A stretch of 41,948 bases of DNA from Proteobacteria bacterium HN_bin10. GTDB taxonomy: Bacteria > Pseudomonadota > Alphaproteobacteria > Caulobacterales > Aquidulcibacteraceae. The notes under the pieces are model-generated. The model was not told the DNA's origin and did no database searches. It saw nothing but the letters and a program-made list of their open reading frames with translations. Location: assembly GCA_002083515.1 (NCBI GenBank), contig LWDN01000006.1, forward strand, positions 12,981 to 54,928. Direction: 5' to 3'. The position numbers and the translations under genes are program-made. Below, one piece after another: positions 37,701 to 41,948 of this stretch. Within the stretch, counting starts at the first letter, position 1. Every line of letters starts with the position of its first letter.

Positions 37701-38587
37701 ATGCCACGACGACGTTTGTGCGCGGCGACGGCGCGCGCGGCGAGGCCGGCGACATTGTGCTCTCTTATGACGATGAGAGCGTTGTCCCGCCGCCTCTGGC
37801 TGAGACCCCTATCGTTCCAGGCGAAGCAGAAACCGATTGGTGCGGCGCGCCCGGCAAGCGACCGAAGGCGCCAGCAGCGGCGCCCGAGCCCGAGCGTCCG
37901 CACCGGCCGCGGTTGCGTCATCCGGTTCTGGGGCTCGATGGCTGGCCTTCAGGTTGGCGCAACTGGCGCAGCCGCAACGGCGAGCCCTTGGACGTCATGA
38001 TGGGCGACTGGTTTGGGGTTGATTGGGAAAGCACCGAAGCGAGTGGCGACCGCTGCGCCACGCCAAGCAAGACCGATGTCATCCGGGGCCAAGGCAACAT
38101 AACGCCACCGATCCTCGGCCTATTTACAACCGCAACCGAGACGCCCACCGACCGGCGCGCCGACAATGCGGGCCCTCGCTGGCGCAGGCGCGCCGCGGCG
38201 CAGGCCGGAGGCGCAGACGCCAGCCCCTTCGATTGGATCGACCGCAACGCAGTCGCATTCGATGAGGATTGGGCGCCTCAATTTGCAGCCTCCCGGTCTC
38301 GCGCACGCTTGCCGGAGAGCGAGGCGACAGAAAGCATCGCGCAGGCGATGCTGGCGGGCGCTGACTCCGAACTGGGCTTGAGCGGGATTACGCAGACGGC
38401 AGGCGCTTCCGGCGGCGGCGCGTCGGCGCTCCATCGCGGGCTGGCCTTGGCCGACAAGCGGGTTCTGCATATGATCAACGCCATGGCCAGTTTCGACGCC
38501 CAAGGCGCGTCTGATCTTGCCCGCTCCTCGCGGCAACGCGATCCCAGAGTGGCGGCGATGCTGACCGCGCTGCCAGACATCCGGTGA
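28715..38587 (+). CDS. Giant RTX/cadherin-repeat secreted protein (putative adhesin)
   Basis: About 3290 residues. Residues 1-200 are a unique N-terminal part without a signal peptide. About 200-1500 hold blocks of GGxGxDxLx calcium-binding RTX repeats, with at least four interleaved segments like haemolysin-type Ca-binding-related domains (for example LTIRDWFDDTRKVEWLRFADG). An Ig/cadherin-like domain follows at 1627-1808. Six tandem repeats of about 104 residues span 1808-2431, each ending NEAP. Another cadherin unit comes next, then two copies of an FrpC-like DxNxDG calcium domain (about 2670-3026). The last 260 residues are Pro/Arg/Trp-rich, ending near ALADKRVLHMINAMASF. Type I secretion is expected. 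Start uncertain: GTG 28673 and ATG 28538 are alternatives. Confidence 0.93.
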   Translation: MLAALSDLSERLVGGDVYVKRALAATLAHSGGDADTPGGNQAGVLPVAGGGFLNTVLALRGGQAPADPTVGDFEIETLFGNIATAQDYAQYLQNAAVINALIAAEPASAFTAGWTITFARVMELGLDRRWKSDWLGGWAAFLDETADGKIDGGAFAPANVFLELDPETNERLFVFVDSDGSLLGVLGDTIDTASKTLIEGGAGNDTITLANESWSETRTVTETVTVGANRTFFNRRTNSNFTIDAETHYLGTPITLDEGVVLTGETTVTVTREVTINRIGWRVANAAGLTIDGEAVASGPSDQVRVAALIDGGAGDDTIRGGDLGNDLLGGDGNDTLIGGALDDWQFGGDGNDRLFAGNVTDTNFSDTATDAASEAARDAAVTVDGGNGDYLDGGAGDDSIYGGRGSDWLNGGAGVDSLRAGDGGDVLDGGEGDDRGANGEAFLLGGAGSDQYVFYFGAGNDVIFDASDPAAIAGANLYTINTRYASLGTNPGNRNWAGNGAYEVDGSVVGGEDAISFGAGIGFEDISLRRGLTNGVANSDLIIELTALNESNVRVPTGDTLTIRDWFDDTRKVEWLRFADGQDIRIGDISSIIIGPNVGDSIIGTNGADWAIGTTDDDDFSLLNGDDFGFGGRGDDLVHGDGDNDFLSGGDDNDIVIGDSGHDTVFGDAGADLVEGNGGNDIVAGGRGDDRVVGGTGNDLYRFSRGDGRDVVLDDYAANTTTEEVFDPTDYVNDYERTQDWRALQAAMDGVIDTNYWNLPLMWDGATGTLRQRTAGGSVTVSNAGLDTFEFGYGIDVEDIQLARIGDDLVLAIANGSFDASAFMAIADRITFEDWIAVPGQIERFSFVETGLLDISSWTLGGAATDGADTLNGSTGIDWLTGGLGDDVISALAGDDILTGNHGADRLNGGAGIDVIYGGADNDVIDGGAGADRIFGGAGHDVASYASQTGSGAAGIIVSLAHSYLNNLDAVGDQLISIEGLEGTSRNDQLSGDAGENTLRGLGGNDTLKGDLGEDTYEVNAGEGDDVIIDRGAGIEEIIDANGQLRPGFEADWEMIDITDMWGGYWYTYQMTVTRGPGGEIVYQSNHNDFVYTSPQHQNPPPPSAWPFANGQWVSGAVRTGVGAQTVIETANNANAGYDTLELGAGLTLSNLSAERINNGQDLKITFLNGAAANGSATIRDQYYQTTGETPTRVRAVEELILNDGLAANLSNLRLGAEAGTADDDLYLGDGASNSFDGGAGDDVISGGAGDDTLIGGTGNDTFEGGAGADNFDGGADSVTDDHAARAGNALAAYGDAIRYVGSASGVAINLGTGAASGGDAAGDTFTGIENVIGSNAGNDTLTGGAGHNQIAGLGGDDQISGLAGDDVIAGGAGNDVIDGGDGHDNILGDEGNDVIHAGAGDDLAVGGDGNDQIWGGAGNEQFDGGAGLSGGAGDDVIHGDDGADIISGDEGADTLYGDAGEDKVHAGDGDDHVFGGDGDDVIAGGAGADVLEGGAGNDTYVFDAASGVDRIVDASGDRNAIVLTGVTHDKIWLSQVGNDLKIGVIGGDATITVADYFAAGGSRVRSIATDTHTLYLAHAGDFITAMTASSATTPASVAPAIAAMVGTYWSQGIEAAPRAVTQSAALNEDGSISGVINTIDPDEQALSYAVVEGPAHGLLTFTASTGAWTYTPTANWSGTDGFDVRVTDADGASVIQHVTINVAAVNDAPTIGAPALTVVENATNGAAVGTLTGADVDGPASEISYQLTDSAGGRFALSADGQVTVANGGLLNFETGASYQISVTASDAGGAVSAAQTFTISLTDVNEAPTALGFANQAASISEAASTVTRTKIADLNVVDDALGAETITLSGADAALFEVVDGALYLRAGVALNYEAKTSFAVTVNVDDPSVGGAVDATQSLTFSVTDANEAPTALSFSNVTASLSDTTSTASRILVADLNITDDALGLETIGITGADAAFFEIFNGALYLKAGTVLNATTKPNYSILVTVDDPTLGSGVELTQAFNLSVGAGLSLSFANTVSSLAESTSTATRVKVADLVVADDVGTPILSLTGADAASFEIVGNALYLKAGVSLNYEAKTAYNVSVVMDEPDVGSGPDLTRNFTLSVSDVNEAPTALSLTNTVTSLAENTSTATRIKVADIGYSDDALGAETITLSGADAGSFEVIAGVLYLKAGVALNYEAKASYSVNVNVDDATVGGNPDLSQTFTLNVTDVNEAPSALSFANTVTSLAENTSTASRVKVADLSIADDALGSETITLSGADAASFEIFNGALYIKAGVALNFETKASYAVIVNVDDPTVGANPDVAQTFTLTLTNVNEAPTAVSFANTTTTMSELTGASPVTTAAVKVADIVITDDALGAETLTLSGADAASFEIVGSELRLRAGVTLNREVKSSFTLTVNADDATVGANPDASQTFALTLNDVNEAPSLNWTGVAANGAGVTWNATTRTLGVPENTATGGVIATLATIDPDAAGANNTLFYQLSGTDANRFTINAATGQISLAQGLNFEASPNAFTVTVTVWDGGAANTGLSSSNTFTFAALNVNEAPIGSGPAAYFASNRSAGTVIGTASATDPEGNSFTYAIHGVSRQLSYAGELTTTTPANSTYTISAGGVVTLAASTNIPNTGVGTDTITIRVTDSLGAVGYFNASATYDRSGGGGGGGYTPPIVLDLNGDGVTLVPFAQSPILMDVNGDGVTEPIGWIGADDGFLALDRNGDGQIAGIEEISFAGDTEGAATDLEGLRIYDTNANGFFDTGDARFAEFRVWQDANSDGVAQTGEVMSLAERGVVAIGLTLSLTGQSTNNSNDNILFGTTNYVRSDGTTGVAGDVFLYYVPSVITPGGLPPIVFDLDGGGISLISRPSSRVMFDADNDGAVQRTGWFGPGEGVLALDRNGDGLIGSGAEISFVQDVAGAQTDLEGLRAYDSNGNGFFDLNDARFGEFRIWQDANSDGVSQASELKVLSEWNIVALNLTPNLTGASLQGADDNIVYATTTFVRGDGARGEAGDIVLSYDDESVVPPPLAETPIVPGEAETDWCGAPGKRPKAPAAAPEPERPHRPRLRHPVLGLDGWPSGWRNWRSRNGEPLDVMMGDWFGVDWESTEASGDRCATPSKTDVIRGQGNITPPILGLFTTATETPTDRRADNAGPRWRRRAAAQAGGADASPFDWIDRNAVAFDEDWAPQFAASRSRARLPESEATESIAQAMLAGADSELGLSGITQTAGASGGGASALHRGLALADKRVLHMINAMASFDAQGASDLARSSRQRDPRVAAMLTALPDIR
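29647..33222 (+). repeat. RTX nonapeptide repeat coding blocks
   Basis: Dense GGxGxDxLx coding units lie at about 29647-30060, 30520-30830, 31310-31560, 31680-31760, 32400-32550 and 32700-33222. The DNA is a low-complexity GGCGGC/GACGAT pattern that also opens long antisense frames. Each pair of units binds calcium in a parallel beta-roll that folds after secretion. Confidence 0.9.
34135..36006 (+). repeat. Six tandem ~312-bp repeats encoding cadherin-like domains
   Basis: Units begin near 34135, 34450, 34757, 35056, 35368 and 35680, each about 104 codons. The shared core reads SLAENTSTATRVKVADL, then LSGADAASFE, LYLKAGVALNYE and a closing NEAPTA. Unit 3 lacks the NEAP start and is shorter; unit 6 carries a small insert. 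Units 4 and 5 are the most alike. Confidence 0.9.
36724..37790 (+). repeat. Duplicated FrpC-like calcium-binding domain
   Basis: Two copies of a domain of about 170 residues, 36724-37230 and 37261-37790. Each shows the series LDLNGDGV or FDLDGGGI, a second DxNxDG loop, LALDRNGDG, YDTNANGFFD or YDSNGNGFFD and WQDANSDGV. These are EF-hand-like loops also found in FrpC-type RTX proteins. Confidence 0.88.
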
Positions 38588-38593
38588 GGTTAG

Positions 38594-39148
38594 ATGACCG
38601 ACGTCAAATCCGCTCCGCCTCCGGGCGTGCCGCGCACGGTGGCGGAGGCCTTGGGCCAAGTCGTTTGGCTCTTGTCCCAATCGCCGATGCATCGGGAGCT
38701 GAAGATCAAGGACCTCGAATGGTCGTTCATGCCGGCGATTCTGTTCGAGCAATTCCGCATCTTCCGCTTCGGCCCTTTGCCTGGCAGCGAGAATTTGGAG
38801 CCTGCTCAATTCGCCAAGCTTGGCCTGACCAAGGAGGGGCTCGAACAAATGCCTTTAGGCGTCGCCATCTGGGCCAAGCTCTCGGAAGCGGCGGAGGCCA
38901 AACTCGAAGCCGGCCAACGGCTGGAGGCTGGGGAATGGAAGTCAGGCGATCGGCTCTGGCTGGTGGAATTGATCTCGCCCTTTGCAACCCCGGAGAACAA
39001 GCTCTCGGAGGCCATGCTCCTCGACCTCATTCAGGGACCGTTCCGCGCCAGCGCCTTCAATCTCCACCGCACCGATCCCAAGTCTGGTCGCCGCGACAAG
39101 GTGCACATGTCGAGCCACCTTATGTCGGGCGGCGCGAAAGCTAACTGA
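38594..39148 (+). CDS. HlyC-family RTX toxin-activating lysine acyltransferase
   Basis: This 184-residue enzyme family moves a fatty acyl group from acyl-carrier protein to internal lysines of an RTX protein in the cytoplasm before secretion. The HlyC pattern is clear: VVWLLSQSPMHRE with the catalytic His33, FMPAILFEQFRIFRF, AIWAKLSEAAEAK and WKSGDRLWLVELISPFA with Asp119. The His-Asp spacing (86) exceeds that of E. coli HlyC (69) because of a loop of about 20 residues at 62-86. It starts six bases after the giant RTX gene stop, with GAGG over that stop, so it is co-translated. In hly operons the C gene precedes the A gene; here it follows. Confidence 0.9.
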   Translation: MTDVKSAPPPGVPRTVAEALGQVVWLLSQSPMHRELKIKDLEWSFMPAILFEQFRIFRFGPLPGSENLEPAQFAKLGLTKEGLEQMPLGVAIWAKLSEAAEAKLEAGQRLEAGEWKSGDRLWLVELISPFATPENKLSEAMLLDLIQGPFRASAFNLHRTDPKSGRRDKVHMSSHLMSGGAKAN

Positions 39149-39216
39149 GCGCTCGCGGTCTAATCCTGGGCCGAGTGCGCAACCAATGCGCCCGCAGCGT
39201 CCGCCGTTCGACATCG

Positions 39217-41235
39217 TCACGGCTGTACGTATCGCCACTGGCGGCGCGAGAACATCTCGGCTTGATCGTTGTAGTGGGGGCTGTCGGGCCGGTCGCTCGC
39301 GCCCCATTGGCTGATGACGCGGGTCGAGAGCGACCCGTCGGGCGCCCAATCGATCACCATCATGAAGCCGTCGCCGAAATCGGCGTTGAGGCGACCGTCG
39401 GCATCGTCGTGCCAGCGCAGCGCCCGCAGCACGTCGGGCGCGCCTTCGAGCGGCAGATCGACATCGCCGCGCCGCAACCGCAGCACGTCGCCCAGCGGAG
39501 GATCGAGCCTGCCAAAGTGCGTGCGCAGGTGTTGCGCCGCCGCGCGCGCAGTATCGATGGGCGAGGGCGGATCGACGCCAGCGCGGCCGGCATTGTAGAT
39601 CGGCTGATAGATCATGCCGGCGAGCGCGGCGGCGGGACTGTCGCTGGCCGCGCGGCGATCCCAGGTGCGGAGCAGCGCCTGGATGTCCGCCAGTTCGGAA
39701 TCGCCGGCGGCGTCGGCGGCGAGCACTTCATTCACCAGCGCCACGGTGCGCGAGCGTTCGCTCGAGGTGAGATCGAATTTCGCTTCGAGCAGCTGCGCGT
39801 CGCTGATCGTGCGCAGCGGCGAGAGGATTTCGACGGCGCGATAGCCGCGATTGGTGATGTAGCTCTCAATCGCCGGCGCCGCGGCCGAATAATCCTCGGC
39901 GCGAAGATCGGCGGCCGCATCCGTGGACGACCACGGCGCGCCATTGGTGCTGTAGAGCCAGCCGCTCGGCGGATCGATCAGTTCCGGCGCCTCGATGCGA
40001 TCGTCCATCGCCCAGATATTGGCGCTGACATCGCCCGGCACGCAGCCGGACCAGTCGTAGCCTTGCGCGCGATTTGGCAGAATGGCGTTGTAGAGAAAAC
40101 CGATACGCCCGGTCTTGTCGGCATAGAGAAAGTTGAACGAAGGAATGGCGCGCATCGCCATGGCTTGGCGCCAAGTCTCGTAGTCGCGGGCGCGGCCCAT
40201 GCGATAGAATTGTTCGAGTGCGCGAATTTCACCTCGTCCCGCATAGCGCACCGCCACCCAACCGTCGGCGGTTTCGAAGGCGGGCCCGTGCTCGCTGAAG
40301 CGCAGCGTGCGCGGAACCGGAAGCGTGACCGGACCCATCTTGACCCAAAGCCAGATCGTGCGCGTCTCGAAACGCCGCCAGGCGCCGTCGAAGAAGTACT
40401 GGCCGCGATGGGCGTCGTCGGTGGTCAGACGATAGATGTCCGCGAGATCGGGCAGGTTCACAGTGGCGGCAAAACCGAGATCGCCGTTCGTCCCGAGCAC
40501 CGGAAACGGCGAACCGGGGAAGAGACCGCCATACATGCGCCAGCCGGTGTCGGAGGTGACGCCCGCTTCGTACCAAGCGACGGGCCCGGCCCAAGGCTGG
40601 TGGGAGTTGACGATGAGCCGCGTGTGCCCATCGCTCGATCGCCGCGGCGCGACGGCGAAGGCGTTGGAGCCGTTGTCGATGGTCTCGGCGCTCGCCTGGC
40701 GCACCGCGCAGGGATGGCTCTGCTCGTCGGCGACCATGCCGAGTGTGCGCTCGAAGCCCCAAAACAGCGGCACGGTGAGGGCTGAACCCATGACAACATC
40801 CCGCCCGGTGACGTTGCGCGCGCCGGGCAAAACTTCGTCGGGATGTTCGGCCGCGTAGGCGTTGAGCCCTGCTGCATAGCCCTCGGCCACGCCGCGAAAT
40901 TCAGGCGAGAGCTGCGTGTCGTAGCCAGTGTTCACGGCATCGCGGATGCCGAGCAAATGCCAGAGGAAATCGCTGCGGGCCCCGTCTTCGCCGAGATGCG
41001 CGCCGAGGCGGCCGCGCGCGGCAAGCACGACCAGTTGGATCGTGGCGAAATTGTCTTCAGCGTGGGCGTAGCCGACGCCATAGGCGGCTTCGGCGTCGTC
41101 GCGGCCGTGAATGCTCGGTACGCCATAGGCGTCGCGCGTGATCGTTGGCGCGTAGCTGCGCGCGGGCGGCGGCGCCGCGGCCGGCGAACAGCCGATCAGC
41201 ACCCATGCCGCAAGCGCGGCGCCAATTTGTCTCAT
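39217..41235 (-). CDS. Penicillin acylase family (Ntn-hydrolase) lipoprotein
   Basis: This 672-residue enzyme has a lipoprotein signal with lipobox LIGC (Cys16). The fold is the self-cleaving Ntn amidohydrolase of the penicillin/acyl-homoserine-lactone acylase family. The likely beta-chain nucleophile is Ser in ETIDNGSNAFAV, exposed by autocleavage after Gly. The beta-chain Asn and Arg region VNSHQPWAGPV and SFNFLYADKTGRIG also fit. It removes acyl side chains from amides in the periplasm; the substrate (lactone, beta-lactam or lipopeptide) cannot be told. GGGGGGA precedes the ATG at 41235. It converges with the acyltransferase gene. Confidence 0.9.
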   Translation of the reverse strand: MRQIGAALAAWVLIGCSPAAAPPPARSYAPTITRDAYGVPSIHGRDDAEAAYGVGYAHAEDNFATIQLVVLAARGRLGAHLGEDGARSDFLWHLLGIRDAVNTGYDTQLSPEFRGVAEGYAAGLNAYAAEHPDEVLPGARNVTGRDVVMGSALTVPLFWGFERTLGMVADEQSHPCAVRQASAETIDNGSNAFAVAPRRSSDGHTRLIVNSHQPWAGPVAWYEAGVTSDTGWRMYGGLFPGSPFPVLGTNGDLGFAATVNLPDLADIYRLTTDDAHRGQYFFDGAWRRFETRTIWLWVKMGPVTLPVPRTLRFSEHGPAFETADGWVAVRYAGRGEIRALEQFYRMGRARDYETWRQAMAMRAIPSFNFLYADKTGRIGFLYNAILPNRAQGYDWSGCVPGDVSANIWAMDDRIEAPELIDPPSGWLYSTNGAPWSSTDAAADLRAEDYSAAAPAIESYITNRGYRAVEILSPLRTISDAQLLEAKFDLTSSERSRTVALVNEVLAADAAGDSELADIQALLRTWDRRAASDSPAAALAGMIYQPIYNAGRAGVDPPSPIDTARAAAQHLRTHFGRLDPPLGDVLRLRRGDVDLPLEGAPDVLRALRWHDDADGRLNADFGDGFMMVIDWAPDGSLSTRVISQWGASDRPDSPHYNDQAEMFSRRQWRYVQP

Positions 41236-41345
41236 GTCGTCCCCCCGTAGCCGCGTTTTGATAGTGCGGGCTCCCGCTGAAAGAAAGAGCTTCACACCTG
41301 GGGCTTAAGCCGTATGCAGGGGGCTCAATCCGCGGGGAACAGTCA

Positions 41346-41669
41346 ATGGCCTATGGCGACACGACCACACTGACCGGCAAGGGCGGCGCCGAATACGTTT
41401 TCTCGATCTTTCCCCGCAACACGACCTTCAATGCCCGGCCCGGCGTCTATGTCATGGGCAGGGAAATGGGCGAGAGCCGGTTCGCGTTCTGCTTTGTCGG
41501 CGAGACAGCCGATCTTTCGAAGCGTCCGCTGAGTCCGGACAAGCAGCCGTGCTTCAACCGCTTCGGCGTCGACCACATCTTCTTGATCGAGGAATTCGAC
41601 GCCGCCCGGCGAAAGCAGATTGTGCAAGACCTGGTGGCGGCATATTCGCCGAGCTGCAACACGCCATGA
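41346..41669 (+). CDS. Small GIY-YIG-like hypothetical protein
   Basis: This 107-residue protein has PGVYVMGRE, then FCFVGETADLSKRP and a closing DLVAAYSPSCN. That order recalls small GIY-YIG-like proteins (PGVYVF, then YVGQT, then YNPxCN), but the canonical GIY Tyr and the catalytic Arg and Glu are not clear. It may be a degenerate, non-nucleolytic member. It stands alone, divergent from the acylase gene. Confidence 0.65.
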   Translation: MAYGDTTTLTGKGGAEYVFSIFPRNTTFNARPGVYVMGREMGESRFAFCFVGETADLSKRPLSPDKQPCFNRFGVDHIFLIEEFDAARRKQIVQDLVAAYSPSCNTP

Positions 41670-41850
41670 TCACCCGCACCATGCCGGTCGAGCACATAAC
41701 GATGCGTTCGAGCCGATGCATCGGAGAGAGGATCAGAAGCGTGGTGCGCTGAAAGCGTGGATGCAGCCCTCTATCCAACAGTTTTTTCGGCCAAGTCGCT
41801 GAAAACGCGCGAACAAAAATAAACTTATCCAACCCCCTTGAGAGCGGGTT

Positions 41851-41856
41851 TATACT
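41851..41856 (+). promoter_or_regulatory. Likely -10 box of the last gene
   Basis: TATACT at 41851-41856 matches the sigma-70 -10 consensus in five of six bases and ends seven bases before the ATG at 41864. A 5-base inverted repeat (GCGGG and CCCGC, 41845-41863) surrounds it and could be an operator. No clear -35 box was found. Confidence 0.5.
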
Positions 41857-41863
41857 GCCCGCC

Positions 41864-41948
41864 ATGACACACATTCACCCCGTCCTTCCACTCCATCGCC
41901 GCGCCAGGCTCATCGCCTGGACGCTGGCGATGTTGGCGTGGCTGGCGG
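41864..41948 (+). CDS. 5' end of a probable membrane protein
   Basis: An ATG opens a frame that runs to the window edge (28 codons): MTHIHPVLPLHRRARLIAWT, then LAMLAWLA. A short basic N-terminus followed by a hydrophobic run suggests a transmembrane helix or uncleaved signal. No ribosome site lies between the -10 box and the ATG, so the mRNA may be leaderless. The family cannot be identified from this fragment. Confidence 0.6.
   Translation, partial: MTHIHPVLPLHRRARLIAWTLAMLAWLA

Overview
The window is about 42 kb of GC-rich DNA from an alphaproteobacterium, most likely from the Caulobacterales/Hyphomonadaceae side. Three things point there: a DivL-type kinase with a tyrosine phospho-acceptor and a perfect CtrA box upstream of it; a ChvI-ChvG / PTS EIIA / HPr / AhcY neighbourhood; and an S-adenosylhomocysteine riboswitch in front of ahcY. 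No tRNA, rRNA, insertion sequence, phage gene or CRISPR array was seen. All names rest on motif reading by eye.

Layout. 1-1.35 kb: 3' part of urocanase (hutU). 1.36-2.5 kb: YhhN-family membrane protein and a small lipoprotein (minus strand). 2.6-3.4 kb: SDR dehydrogenase. 3.7-4.2 kb: HU protein with a lysine-rich tail, then a strong terminator. 4.2-5.7 kb: aldo/keto reductase, DUF2277 and tautomerase operon (minus). 5.8-7.3 kb: solo ABC ATPase, CHCC zinc-finger protein, small membrane protein. 7.4-10.4 kb: DUF3857/transglutaminase-like protein and an isocitrate lyase/PEP-mutase family enzyme. 10.4-13.4 kb: polA, carrying an in-frame palindromic insertion and a substituted proofreading residue.

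14-17.1 kb: chvI-chvG and PTS EIIA-HPr. The hprK gene usually found between them is missing. 17.2-24.6 kb: M61-like peptidase, SemiSWEET transporter, MscS-type TM-helix protein, lipoprotein, riboswitch plus ahcY, cytochrome c, TonB-like protein. 24.8-27.2 kb: divL.

27.2-41.3 kb: an M20 peptidase diverges from a giant gene (about 9.9 kb, about 3290 residues). Its product is a secreted RTX/cadherin-repeat protein with duplicated FrpC-like calcium domains. Six bases downstream lies a HlyC-family lysine acyltransferase. This pair is the most unusual system here: it suggests a very large RTX adhesin that is fatty-acylated on lysine like an RTX toxin, with the gene order reversed (A then C) and no type I secretion genes in the window. 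A penicillin-acylase-family lipoprotein converges on the pair. The window ends with a small GIY-YIG-like protein and the start of a membrane protein gene that may be leaderless.

Three intergenic cruciform repeats (near 1.3, 5.7 and 13.4 kb) share similar ends and form one dispersed family. A different palindrome sits inside polA.
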